Translations under genes and position numbers: made by a program
Assembly (NCBI GenBank): GCA_037893225.1
Contig: JAZGUH010000256.1
Span: 310,001 to 374,000 of the forward strand
DNA from: Hippasteria phrygiana
Taxonomy: Eukaryota > Echinodermata > Asteroidea > Valvatida > Goniasteridae
Length of the DNA: 64,000 bases
Direction of reading: 5' to 3'
In this document: positions 24,592 to 37,300 of the stretch, piece after piece
How the letters are laid out: each line of letters starts with the position of its first letter
Numbering within the stretch: position 1 is the first letter of the stretch
The notes under the pieces: generated by a model
What the model was told of the DNA's origin: nothing
Seen by the model: only the letters and a program-made list of their open reading frames with translations
Databases searched by the model: none

Positions 24592-24597
24592 TTTATT
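24592..24597 (-). terminator. Poly(A) signal of WDR38
   Basis: AATAAA on the minus strand, about 40 bases after the WDR38 stop codon. It supports the choice of terminal exon. Confidence 0.6.
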
Positions 24598-24636
24598 CTC
24601 CAAGACTCACCATTCAAACAACTCTCGGGTTTAATA

Positions 24637-27600
24637 CTACGTGGACTGTTCTTGGCTGAGATCCGATGCACTGTAGGTCTTGGCTGGCTTAACGGCTGAG
24701 GTCTTGAAGGATAGATTTGTCACGGCGGCTGCACCAGAGGCTAGAAGGGCGCCCTCTATTGAAAAGATGCAAGTCTGAAGTTGCTCTAGTTTGCCCTAAA
24801 AACAAATATGAACATGAAAAACAGGTCAGCTTTTATTTTTATGCAAATCGCTCATCACAAGGCCAAAGGCCACTCCAGGTGTGGGCTACAGAGGAAAGTG
24901 TGGAAGAACCAGCCCCTTACACTGAAACAAGACAAGATAATCTAATCTCTTCACAGTATGAATAGGGTCGGGATGGGTCCACTAGTAATCTGGTATGTCA
25001 TCAAGGAAAGTGCGAGATTCAATTAGCTACCATATTTTCCAGTTTTGAGTTGGATTTTATGTAAATGACCAATTTCACTGCCGCACAGGTTTATTGTAAT
25101 ACCTTTCGCGAGCTTTCCTCAAAGAATAGAGATATACTGTTCGTGCTATTTTCGAGTTTCTCTGTCCGAAAAATAACTTATTTTTTTTAAATTGATATTT
25201 TATAGCAACACAAAAAAGTTGAATGAAAACGTTGAATGACAAAAACCCACCCCCATTAAAGTTATCACATATAATTACATTAAAAATATCAATTTGTTTG
25301 CGACCCGACAATTGGTCGTTTCTTTGTGTGCACTAGATACATGAAAACAACCAAGAATGAAAGCCCTTTTTAGAGGGTCGCAGACGCCCAAAATTAGGGG
25401 TGTTTTTTTGTGTAAACAAAACATATAAGAAAGAACCGAGGACAAAAAAAAATCCAAGAGACATTATGTCTTTAAACCTATGAACTAGCAGGCTGGGTGC
25501 ATGTGACCAAAAAACCATGGAGCGAGACTCCATTTGAGTATTATCCTCATGTGGTACCGTATGTGTGACTGTGGTTCTCCATGTATTTATGCCGCGGCAG
25601 ACAGGGGTAGAAATTGCTTGCTATCAGAGTCTTAACAAAGAAACAAAGTGAACAAAGAAAACTGGCAGGAGCAGGATTTGAAGCTGCGACCTCCAGAATA
25701 CTGTACAGGCGCTATGAAATTTCCCTTTTAATATAGGTCACTAAATATTGTGATTTGAATCAAATTGTGTTATTTTAAGGCTGACCCGAGTCCAGCATTA
25801 ATATGGGTGATGGGGGCATGTTCCCTACAAGGAGGGGTAGTGTAGGAGTACATGGTGGGGGTATTGTACTTTTATGGTTGATGCTTACCTCTAGAGTTTT
25901 TGCACACTCTCCGGTCAATACATCCCAAATTTTGACCTGCAGATCCAAATGAAGATAAAATGAGGTTAATATCTCAGAGCCGATGGGTGGCCAAAAGGGC
26001 CAAAATTAAATAAAATTTTAAACAAACAAAAAAATGATCAGAATATAGGACGTGTAAATATAAACAAATGGAAAATACTATAACCAAAGAACAAGAAAAA
26101 AATTAACGAACAAATTTCCAAAACCGAATGTGAAAATACAAACAAATGATATTATTAAATGAACAACAAATTAACACAACAGAGAAAACAAAGCTACGAA
26201 CAAAGTCAAAAGGACTAAGCATTATCGAACACTGAGGGCATTGTGTAAGTTTGTTTTTTTCCAACACAATCCAGGGTATATAAGCAATAACATAGTTATA
26301 GTGCATCGTATGTCCTCAAAGTTGCCTGTCATGCTTGTAGTTGGGGTTGCCGTACGTGACATGGGAGCCAAAGATGGGGGAGTTAGGTCAGGGGGCACAA
26401 GCTTCCCCCCCCCCCCCACCCCTTCCCGGTTTCACCACTGGTTGAGGAAATTCCTCTGGTGCCAATGTTTTTATGCAACAAACAAACATCCTACCGATTC
26501 ATCATCACTTGCACTGGCTAGTATGGTGCCGTCCGGTGAGAAAGCAAGTGCCCTGACCCACCCAGTGTGGTCATCCAGAACAAAGAGCAGACTACCGTCC
26601 CCGGGCCGCCATAACCGGATTGTTTTATCCCAAGAACCCGAGGCCTGTAAAGTGTAATAACACACAGTGATCAAGAAATCAGTCAGACTTCACAAACTGA
26701 CAGACTGAGAACCTCTTGATCCAGAAGTAGTTTATGTCTATCAACCTACACGCCAGGGTTTGCCATCGAGATGGTTTTTATAAATAAAAATCGGAGGATG
26801 ACATAACTTTGCAGGAGTACACATTTAATGATAGCACGATGATGTGGAGATTTTGGAAATTTTGAGGGGGGTTCCAGAAAATGATTGAAAATATCCAACA
26901 ACTTTTCTTAAAATAATGTAGGCCCTTATTTAACCCCTTGTGTCTGGCTGTCACTGATGGGAGGGGGGGGGGTTGGGGGGGGGGGGGAGCTGGTATGCCA
27001 AGAACGGGCTGTGCAGCCAAGTGTAAATGCAAACCAGATATGCAGTCGAGTCCATCACAAGCACTCCAGTCCTTATTCGAATCACAAGCTATTCAAATGA
27101 GCTTTGACAAAGACACTGACAATTTGGGACACCCCCCAACACATTACAAGATAGCTCAGTTGGTAGAGCAGCGGTATGGTATTCTGGAGGTCGCAGGTTC
27201 GAATTCTCCTCCTGCCAGTTTTCTTTGTTCACTTTGAAAATTCATTCAAATTAGTCACTTTTCCTTGTGCTTCGTTTGACATTGTTACTTGTCCTTTTCG
27301 ACCCTCGGTAATGTTTTAGCAAGGCAACGTGAAGCAATGCAAAGCATACACACAAATTGTCCAAGTTGTCCAAGGGGCTTCAGCGCATATACACCAATGA
27401 CCTGACAAAGGATAAGAATTATTTCATGTTTACCAGCATGCCCATGCTTGAGAAGGTAACAGCGTGTACATTGCCCGTGTGTCCCTTAAGCACCCTGCAC
27501 TGCTCGACGCGAGGATCTCGAACTATCGACCAGAGACGCACGGTGTGATCCCAAGAACCTGTTGCCTAGAGAGAGGAAAAGATGGAATAGATTTCTGGCA

Positions 27601-30600
27601 AATACAGCAAGGAAGGCCCCCAGGCAAAGCTGTTTTAAACTACCAACAGCCACTAACAGGGCCCATTTGACACAGCCGCTAAGCATGCAAAATTGTTAAA
27701 CACAGAAACGTTTTGGCGGGATAACATGGGACTTGTTGTTATATTGGATTCGAATCGGCCAGCCGACACTGGCAAGCTCGGTGGTCGAGATGTCTGCACT
27801 AGTAAGCAGGAGGTCATGGGTCCGAGTCCCACCTGAGTATAAGCCTGTGAATGTTTTTCCCCAAAGGCTCTTGAAAAGCACTGGGCATATAGTGCTTCAT
27901 ACATTATGTCGGGAAAGGGAGAAGGTCTCTCTTCAAATTTACATCATCTCCGATGCAAAATTCCATCATCACACTGATCAAAAACAGGTTACCAGCCAAA
28001 CTGTTATGAGATGTATATTGCATGTGACTGGTTCCCAGCTGATTTTTGCTGAAAACAAGCAACTCTATTCAGAAGCAATCATTTCTGGTCAACAGGTAAA
28101 TAGAACTGAGGCCCAAATCCTCTGATGGAAATGCACGACACACGTCCATTGTTGTGGCTAACTTTACAACTTGATTGATAAGAATTTTACTCACCACAAA
28201 TTTATCATTATGAGAGAAAGCACAGCACTGCACCATATTTTTGTGGCCATCAAGGACGTTCTTTGCAGTACCAGTCTGAAATTATAAAATCTCCGCTAAG
28301 ACAAAAATGTGGTTATAAACACAGATGCACACATCTTGCAACACCAAGTGCCAATAAGCGAAAGCCAGCTGTTAATGGACCTCACGTCTGGCTCGGTCCA
28401 ATGACAGCGGCCAAACCCCTCCACTGTCATTTTTGACGAGGTAAAGGTCAGACCAATTTCACAGCCCTTAACCTAGAGTGCCTTTTAGCCTTGTAATGCC
28501 GTGACTTCCATAAAATAAATAAATTTATAAAATTGGACAATGTTTAAGCTATGTCAAGAGAACTCTACCACAGCTGGATAATTCAACAACCAGTCTACAT
28601 CTACAGTTTACAGTCTACAAGTATAAAGCAGTTCGCAATTTACTCTTTTTTGCAATATGTGTATGTAATCCTTGCCCTTCCAGCTGGAATCACTTGTAAT
28701 GGACTGCCATTCACACCACAACAGTATTTCACAACCGATGACAAGAAGTTCTTAATTTCACCGTGAAATTTCAGCACTGACCTTCAGATTCCAGATGAGG
28801 GCGCTATTGTCCCAGGACCCAGAGCAGAGGAGCTGTCCGTCATGAGAGAAGGCAACTGTCTCTACACTTCTACTGTGACCTGAAATGAAGAAGACAACAA
28901 CAAAAAGATTTCAAACGACAATCAATTTTACTTTAAACTATTTGTACAAGACTTCAAATATTTAAATGAAAATGCAGCAACACCCTGATAGGTTAATAAC
29001 CCCTTGAGTACGGTTTTATAGTGAGGTGCTGGGGTGCCGGGGCGGCCTGTGCAGCCAAGCAAATCGGACACAAGAGGCTTGTGCAGCCAAGCGTAACATA
29101 CACAATAATCCAACAATGGATTGAAAATGCAGAGATTGTGTGTATAGACGTCATCCGGCATGGTGGTAATTATTTTTGGTGTCTATAGACGTCATCCGGC
29201 TTCAAAGGGTTAAAAGTTAAACGTCTGTACATGTACTTTTCTATTTACAATGGCAGGATAAAACAGAGGGTGACCAAAGAACATTTCTGATTTTCTAATT
29301 TAATAAAATAAAAAGACATTTGGTACATGAATTGGTTGTAAATTTCCTTCTTGAAAGACTGGAGCAATAGATTTCATTGCTTGAAACCACGGACATAGAT
29401 CCCCGGGGGATACTTTTTGAAATTTCCATGAAAAAACAAAACGTAAGCCTTTTTCCACAGGAAATTGCAAAAAGGTCAATTTAAAATGCAGTAAAGACAT
29501 GGTACACCTGTTTTGAACAGTGCCCACACATCCCTCGTATCCTAGCCAACATCGGGGCCAATTTCATAGAGCTGCTTAAGCAATATGTGCTTAAGTGCAA
29601 AAAAAACTTGCTGAATAAAATCATGTTGCCAGCCAAAATTCCATGTGATTTATATTGCTTGTGACTGGTATTTCGCTGTTGTTTGCTGATCATAAAAATC
29701 ACACGGGGTTTTGGCTGCTAACCTGATTTTATTAAGCAAGGTTTTTTGTGCTTAAGCAATCTTTTTTGCTTAAGCAGCTCTATGAAATTGGCCCAGATGT
29801 TTTGGGGGGTAATTTCTTGAAGGAAAAAATTCATGATCATTTTATGCCACTGCTTGAAACCACACCCTAGATTTACTTACCCGTCAGCTTGTAAACAATA
29901 GACGCATTACAAGTCCTCCATACAATGACAGTGGTGTCGTACGAAGCACTCGCGATGTATTTGCTATCAGGTGAAATGGCTACACTCTTGATCGCACCTG
30001 TTGCATTATACCGAAAGGATCAGTAACTTGGCTATGAATGAGGCTTTTGATAATGCAATAAAACTAATTAAATAACTAAGCTATTTTAAACTAGATCCCT
30101 GTTTTGCCTTGTTTTCAGGAAATATCCTAATGCATGAGCAAACAGGACAATCTTCCTCAATTTTTTGCAATCTTTAACAATTAACAAAAATACCAAAATG
30201 TATCGCTCTCAATAGAGAACAGTCTCTCACCGCCGAAATTAATTTCTAGATTTATATACCATTAGAAAGAACACATCATCAGCTTTAAAATGATGAAAGA
30301 ATTATTAAAATCAGAGCAGTATTAAAAAAAGGTATGATAATTTTATAAATCAAGCGATAAAGTTTGTCTTTCATTTCCGCACCGCTGAACGGCTCACAAT
30401 TAGGGGGTAGCCTTGGTATCTCGTAAAAGTGTCTCTCATTGGTTTATTTGTGGAAATATCGGTCAGATCGCCAATCAATGAAGAGTTAGATCACAAGCTT
30501 TAAATATTGATGCCAAGTTTGGTATGATTGCATTCAAAATGGCGATGTACACGAATCGAAAAATTAAGAATCTTATGAAGAAAACTAAACACAAATTCTG

Positions 30601-32046
30601 ATGATTATCATGAGTCACCTTACTAAAATCTTTTTAAACAATTTATTGTACTAAAATTTAAAAAACACGAAAACACAGTATGATTTTATTTTACATCAAC
30701 TAGCATTTTAAGCAAAAAAACGAAAATCGTGGTAATGGAAGAGTTATCTGTTGTTATTTGAGTTACAATTTTGAATCAACTTCTGACCTTTGTGCTCAAT
30801 CAGCCTACAGACCAGCTGGCCACTGAGTCTGTTAAACACTCGGACTCTTCCATCGTCAGCTCCCGTCACCATCATCTCAAGATCTGGGGTAAATGTGCAA
30901 CAATTCACCTGCGATTCAGAGAGAGGTACAAAATTCATTGATTTTTGTCTTGGTTTAATCCAAACATAGAATTTCAGAGAGTAAGGGCGGATCCGGGGAG
31001 GGGGGGTGTTTGGGGGTCAACCCCCCCCCCCCCCCCTCCCCCTGCCAATTTTTTGTTAGGGCCTACGCCCTAAAGTACCGTAGCAAACCAGAAAAGAAAA
31101 GCAAAACCCTGTAAAGGTCTTATTTTGCATGTACTGGTAAGAGCAAATCAAAGAGGTTAAATGGCGCCACCATTGTTGAGAAAGTGTTCATGACCGACGC
31201 TAAATGTAGAGATGGATTTGGGATCCTGGGGATAGAATGCCCGGTAAGGTGTGCTGCCAAGTGCAGTTAGTTTTACGGGAAAATTGCTGATTTAGTTTTT
31301 ACACGCTGTGTGATCGCTATTTACGAGCTGATAAGAAAAGTCATTGCTTTAATACGTCCATTTTTTTAAGACCTTGGAGAACTCAATTTAATGCTTTTTA
31401 AGGCCTTAAATTTAGAACAGTCAATTGAAGACTTTTTAAAGATCCGCAGATACCCTGAAAATATCTTGCAGAGCAAATTTCCCTTCTAAGCAGAAATCAG
31501 CCAAGTACCAGTCAAAAGCAATAAACATCACATGCAATTTGGGCTGGTGATGGCTAGTTTCTGCTAAGCATTTATCTAATCTCTGCTAGTGCTTGGCCAA
31601 ATTGTTGCCAACTTTATAAACCTTATAAATATACAAATAATGAATGATTATGAGTGTATAATGAAAGAAATATTTTCATCAGGTGAAAAATTGACTGTTC
31701 CATTCAATGAGGTGTACGTAGCCGAGTTGAATGGAACAGTCAATCTTTGACCGTGCAATGGAGCGAAACACATGGAACCAAAATACACAGTAAATGGAAC
31801 CAAATTGCATTATGTTTGACGTAAATCATACAATGGAATAATTGTCAATGAAATGGGGCAAATGATTCAATATCATGTGACTAAATTCCACCAATCAAAT
31901 GACAAGGATCTAGTTGGGTGTTGTATAAATTCAAATATTGAAAGTTTTCCGTTGAATTACCAACAAACCTCATCTTTGTGTTTGCTGTACTCTTTCGTGC
32001 GAGCATGACCAAAGGTTCCATCAAGCTCTAGCCGAGCTGCAAGCAT
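24637..32046 (-). CDS. WDR38: WD repeat-containing protein 38 orthologue (nine coding exons)
   Basis: Reconstructed exons, 5' to 3': 32046-31969, 30908-30788, 29997-29881, 28879-28782, 28275-28195, 27565-27434, 26644-26495, 25936-25889 and 24795-24637. They total 984 bases, 327 aa plus stop; human WDR38 is 314 aa. Every intron is GT-AG and all phases join. The protein is a chain of WD40 blades: ADDGRVRVF, SYDTTVIVW, SWDNSALIW, SWDHTVRLW, SWDKTIRLW and DDESVKIW end successive repeats, predicting a seven-bladed propeller. The phrases HSRSVETVAFS and ASGSWDKTIRLW closely follow human WDR38. Such propellers are protein-interaction platforms; WDR38's own function is poorly known. Blade signature is lost in the last exon (ASGAAAVTNLS). 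A polypyrimidine tract and CAG precede the start ATG, so a further 5' exon is likely. The introns carry MITEs and SINEs. C12orf57 starts 950 bases away on the other strand. Confidence 0.88.
25640..25712 (-). mobile_element. tRNA-derived SINE fragment
   Basis: On the minus strand it reads gtattctggaggtcgcag...cctgccagttttctttgttc, matching the SINE at 27146-27232. The 5' A-box part is missing. It lies in a WDR38 intron or exon-flanking region, downstream of exon 8. Confidence 0.6.
26963..26987. repeat. Poly(G) tract in WDR38 intron
   Basis: Ten G, TT, then thirteen G. On the minus strand, that of WDR38 transcription, this reads as C. Confidence 0.9.
27146..27232 (+). mobile_element. tRNA-derived SINE
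   Basis: A box TAGCTCAGTTGG (27152-27163) and B box GGTTCGAATTC (27196-27206) are both intact, but the acceptor stem does not pair and no anticodon stem is convincing. A related antisense copy at 25640-25712 confirms a dispersed family. It is therefore a SINE head and not a tRNA gene. Confidence 0.7.
27760..27905 (+). mobile_element. Second family of tRNA-derived SINE
   Basis: A-box-like TGGTCGAGATG and B box GGGTCCGAGTCCC (27818-27830), followed by a tail ending near gggcatatagtgcttcatac. It is longer between boxes than a class I tRNA, resembling Ser/Leu-type heads. It lies in the intron between WDR38 exons 5 and 6. Confidence 0.6.
28997..29213. mobile_element. TTAA-type MITE, copy 2 (diverged)
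   Basis: Starts with CCCCTTGAGTACGG after TAA and ends ggcttcaaaggg followed by TTAA. It is in inverse orientation to copy 1 and shares the gtgcagccaagc and caatccaacaatgga phrases. It contains gacgtcatccggc twice near its right end. Confidence 0.65.
29555..29794. mobile_element. MITE with perfect 28-bp TIRs
   Basis: Ends are perfect inverted repeats of 28 bases starting GGGCCAATTTCATAGAGCTG. The ~184-bp centre shares phrases with WDR38-intron sequence at ~27980-28090, with ~31490-31600 and with ~58024-58290, so it is a dispersed family. No target duplication is evident. Confidence 0.8.
31021..31036. repeat. Poly(C) tract
   Basis: Sixteen uninterrupted C within a longer G/C-rich low-complexity stretch (30990-31045). 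Confidence 0.9.
31685..31755. repeat. Small inverted repeat
   Basis: Arms ttgactgttccattcaa and ttgaatggaacagtcaa, 17 bases each, separated by ~18 bases, in the first WDR38 intron. It may be a foldback remnant. Confidence 0.7.
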
Positions 32047-32997
32047 CCTGAGCAAAGACGAAGAAAGAATATTAGCATTTTTAGATCAACTCCACAAATA
32101 ATGGGAAATGCTTATTTAAACGTTTTCAACCATTTAAATAAGCACGCCCTGCCAATTCGGTTTACGCGCAATCCATTATTTAACAGGCCTTGCATTTCAT
32201 GCATGTGCAGAGTGATGACAAGGTACTATTGCTCGTTTGCTAAGTTTAGCATCACGTCGAGTTTTGAGCCGGATCATTTTCTTTACATTTTGGGAGGAAT
32301 ATTTCTATCCATCGGGAAAGATGGACTATAATAAGTATAAACAGTTGGCAGAGATGATAGGCCCTACCAAGAATATTTATGCAGGTAACGTAAACTGTTT
32401 TTTGGGGGGCATTACAAAATAGAAGTAACGTTACAACTCTTTTTTAAATTTTTGACTTGGCCTTGCATTTGGGCCTCTCGCTAAGACCATGAAGGCTTGA
32501 TGTTGATTATTTGATAATATTTCAACATGTTCAATCTAGTACTAAACGTAAGCGCGCTCGTTTTGGTATTTATATTTTTAGCCCACCTCCAAAGTTTCGA
32601 TGGTGATCCCTTCAAAGTTCAATATGGAATGTCATCTCATCATCGTTGTTAGATTAGAAATTGTTTCACTTTTACCAGGGACTTCCGCAACAAATTCAGC
32701 GTCTGTAGCAACATGTCTGGTATCCGCCTCCTAGGCCTAACAGTAACATGACCCAAACGTACACAAAGTTTCACTTCCGGATAATAATAGACGGGACTCC
32801 CAGTTTCTTCGTATTCGACATAAGGTTTTGGTGCAGGAAGTCTAGAATCCAGACAGCACGAAAATTACGAAACGGTGAGCTGAAAATGACATGAGTGCTA
32901 GTGATGAGGCGTATCGATATCTTGTGATTATTTTGTATCGAATTGTGGACAAGCTACGATCTACAGTTCTTTGCAGGAAAGGTTGCGGCTTACACCC
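32047..32997. promoter_or_regulatory. Shared intergenic region between divergent WDR38 and C12orf57
   Basis: The only sequence between the two start codons, so at least one promoter should be here. I see no TATA box at a convincing position. Part of it (32101-32420) is paralogous to 34060-34340. A donor-like site at ~32874 (cggtgagc) and an acceptor-like site at ~32975 (ttctttgcag) could define a short 5'UTR intron of C12orf57. Promoter function is inferred from layout. Confidence 0.45.
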
Positions 32998-34351
32998 ATG
33001 GCACAGAATTCTCAACCCAAGCTGTCTCTTGATGATGCAAAAGGTAATTGAAAATAAGCCTACAAAACATGATTTTCACTGTGTGCATGCAGTACAACAA
33101 ATTAGTTTGACGCGAGAGGGCGTGTTAATCCGTAGTACTGACTGGGGCGTGTTTTCGCCAAAACGTCAAAACAATAACCAGGAACATGTTTACGCAGGCG
33201 CGAGAAAACGCAGAAACTGTCATTGATTGATTGATTGATTGATTGATTTTATTCGGTATTACCATATAGACAAATATAAATATAAATGTATATATATGTA
33301 CAAACAAACAAACAAACAATTACTACAATACATTAAAAACATGGTAATACCAGGGATAGCCCATGAAAGTTTTTCAACTTATTTCCAACTTATTTCCAAT
33401 GGGGTCCCCATTGACCAATCTTGTAAACAAACATGGCGGAAGAGCGAGTAGTTGTGCAAGAGTTTGAGTATAATCTGGTGAATGACATCATGGAGGAAGG
33501 AACATGATAGTGATAGTGTTCCTTCCTCCATGATGACATCGAAGAAGAGGAATGGTTGAAAAGAAAAAGACGTCGGTTAGACAATGAATTACCATAACCA
33601 TGCTTTACACACGATGGGCTGTGCCATGGTGGCTCTCGTACATAATTCACTAATTTTTGGGACGAATAAAAAGAATTTGTCTGCTTACGTTTCAGTATTT
33701 TCCGCCATTTTGAACCTGTGAACCGACTCCAACCTTCGGTTCTTGTTTGGTCAAAACAAAGACGTCACGCAACCATGACCGAAGACGCCAAAATGCCCAA
33801 CCAATGACCAAAGCGGAAACATGTTTCTGGTCACTGTCGCAAAAACACGCCCCAGTAAAATTTGGCAAACTTTATTTGGCTTTGGGCCTTCTTGTTCACA
33901 ATACTTGAAAAAGTACTGCATCATCTGATAAAAAATTTTGTTCAGGTTTAAACAATTTGGGGTATATTCCTCCAAATATGTCCCGCTCGAAATCATGTCA
34001 ACATGACACTGACTTCGCAAACAAGAAGAGGAGCAATACCTTGACTGTGCGACGATCTCAACTACATGTATTTAAACAAGGACGCCTGACCACACAATCC
34101 GTGAAACAGGCCTTGTATTTTGTGCATGCACACACATACACAGCATGTGACGAGGTATTGCTCCTCTTGTTTGCGAAGTCGGCGTCACGTCCAGACGATT
34201 TTGAGCTGGACAAATCTCCTTTTCTTGACATATTTGGATAAATATTTCTATCTGGCGGAAAAGATGGACTATTGAACTGTTGGCAGAGATGATGCCAAGA
34301 ATATTTATGCAGGTAAACTGTGATTTTTAAACCTCAATTTCTAGCATAGTC

Positions 34352-34385
<34 letters not shown>

Positions 34386-37300
34386 CAGTTTCGTGCGCCA
34401 GGATGCCATATCATAGTGCCCTTCTAGGGCTAGGGTTATGGTTAAACACCACTGGTGTTTATTCCCAACAGATGTCCTACAGAAAGTCCTTGATGCCTTT
34501 GTGACCCCGGAGAACAAGACGCGTATGGAGGAGGTGAAGGATGCAGCCGGCAATGACATGATGAAGATGATGCAGATTGTGTTTCCCGTGGCAACTCAGA
34601 TCCAGATGGAGGTCATACAGAAATACGGCTTCTCTGCTGATGGGGAAGGTAGGTTTTAACCTCTTCAAAACGGACAACGGCCATAGCCGTGGTTTGAAAA
34701 AAGACCACCTGGCCAGTTGACGTCTATATGCGCATACCTGTGCATACTCAATAAATTCATGTTTCAACTATATTGTTCTTAAATGCGAGTGTAATGAACA
34801 GTGTTGTAGTACTCGTACTCGGTACTCAAGTACTACTCGAGTACCGTTTTTAGAGTACTCGTACTCGTACTTGTACTCGAATGTCAAAGTACTCGTACTC
34901 CAACTGACGGTACTCGTACTCGGCCAGCAAAGTACTTGAACTCGACGTGTCGAAATTGTACTCGATCATCAAGGTACTCGTACTCGAATAGCAATACTCG
35001 ATAAAAAAAAACGTATTGCTTGAATTACCACGGCCTCACTGATTATTTTATCTATACTTTCAAATGGTTGATTGCGGAGAAATCGACTTCCTCTGCGCAC
35101 CGTCCGGACAAATTCGCTTGTACCCCCCGCCCTGCAAACAGGGCGCTGGGCATGTGAAGGAAGTACGGATGGCATTATGGGTAACTTATCATGACCTTTG
35201 CATGCAGCTAGCGCGCGCTACACGATAAACAGCTGTAGCAATCGAGTTTGTGCTCTGCATGCAACATCACAGGTCATGCAAAATCTGTCCAATGAGAGCT
35301 CAAAGAGATCAGCCCTTGCCAGCGTCATGTTTGCAAGGCGGGCGGGGGCCACGAGCGAACCAGACAAATATCTAGCCGTGAACCCGTAATTGGGCCAATC
35401 ATAATGTGAAACGCCGATGTGTTCTCAAAAAGTTTGTTCGATGGTTTCGTGCGAAGTTTCGGCGCGAACTCCGCAGGAGGTGGTCTTTAGATCTTGCCTC
35501 GTTTTCATAGAATTATTATCTTGCAATTTACGCAAATTGTACCTCACAGTACCCTCCAAAATCCCAAGCCTCCGGGCAATATCGCGGTTGGAATTCCCCC
35601 TCCCCATGCCGATGCCAGGCTTGGATCATCCCTTTTTGGTGATCGTTGATCTCACTTTTGAGTGGCATTGGCGCTTTCTGATACAGTATTAAAATTCAAA
35701 TTATCCACCCTTATAAGGCCAGGGGATTCTAGTTTCAAGTTTCAATATTTATGAATGGTCATAGCGATTGACCTGTTAAATATTCATAACATGGCCCGAA
35801 ACACAGCGCGCCTTTCCCCCTATTGGCTTAAATACCAACTTAATGCTTCATGATCATGAATACATAATGAGGCAATTCAAGATGGCGGTTTAACGTTGAC
35901 CGCACGCAGTCAGTGATGTCACGTCGGGAAGTGGCATTTTTTTTCCATGAAGGAGTGAGTGTTTTTGTGTTGGAAACTTGCATATTACTGACTAAAATAA
36001 TGACAAAGACACAGGTTTGGAAAATTTATTTAACATCCACGTTTTCAAAGATCGTAGATTCTTTGTAAATAAAACTTGAAGGTAGATTGCGTAAATACAA
36101 GGTCCCATTTTTGAAATTTCAGTTCCGTTTAAACGTTTGGGAAAATTTCTAAACGGATTTGCATGTTTTTTCGTTTAAACGTGTAAACGTCCCATCCTTA
36201 CTTCAAGCACAATGTACTCGGACTCGTACTCGGAAATACAAGTACTCGGACTTGTACTCGTACTCGGAAATACAAGTACTCGGAAATACAAGTACTCGGA
36301 CTCGGAGACCTGTACTTGTACTCGGTTGGCAAAGTACTCGGACTTGAATGGTACTCGGCAATCTAAGTACTCGGCAGTACTCGGTACTCGAAAAAAGTAC
36401 TCGACTACAACACTGGTAATGAATGGGTGGAGCTTTTTCAAACAAAGCTGTTATTCACACAAAAGGGGGGCTCCAAGCGCGATGAATAGGACCACTCTAT
36501 TCAGTGTGGGACCTATTGTTTGCGTTCACATTTGGCTGCACATCAATAGTCAGACACAAGGGGTTAAGTGTCAAAGACACTCTGCATAAAATGTTTGAGA
36601 GATGTAAGGCCTACTTCATGCTGTCATGTCAAAATCAGATGCTTTTCGTCTGTCCAGGAGTATTGTATCTATATAGGTACCTACAATGTTCGGCAAGGAG
36701 AATATTTCAAATTAAAAGAAAATGATGTTTTTGAAAGGAATCAGAAAGTTCAGTTGAGATATCTTCAACTATTTCTGGGGATATTATTTCGCAACCCAAG
36801 TGCCCCCACCATACACGATCAGCAGACGAAAAACTTGAACTTGCAAGGTACAGCAGTTAAAGGAAACATGAATTAGGATTTATATTGCATTATTCCTGCT
36901 TAAAACAATAAAGTATTATCTTGACAGTGATATTTTGTGTCCAGAGACAATTACTTCCCAGATTAAATATGAGAAAACAATTTTTGAATATGTTTGTCCA
37001 AGCTACTCCGCCCCCTGAGTGGGACCCTCATTAACATAAGTGTGTGACGTAGATCGAGGCACATTACCCATTCATCACGGGTATGCATTGTGTGTACATT
37101 GTACGGCGAAAATTCTTCGTCCAAAATCTAAGCAAAATATAGTGTTTTTCGGCCATGCCGACAAGGTGTGTGGCTGCTGGGTGCAGCAAAACAACGACGG
37201 GTGGAGTAAGCCTTCATTTATTTCCAACTGAAGCGAAATATCGGAGAATTTGGACGGTGAAAGTGAAGGTGACAAGAGCAAAGAGGTCCGGCCCCAGCAG

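Noticed and set aside
27146..27232. Functional tRNA gene
   Set aside because: A and B boxes are present, but acceptor and anticodon stems do not pair, and sibling copies are dispersed. It is a SINE head.
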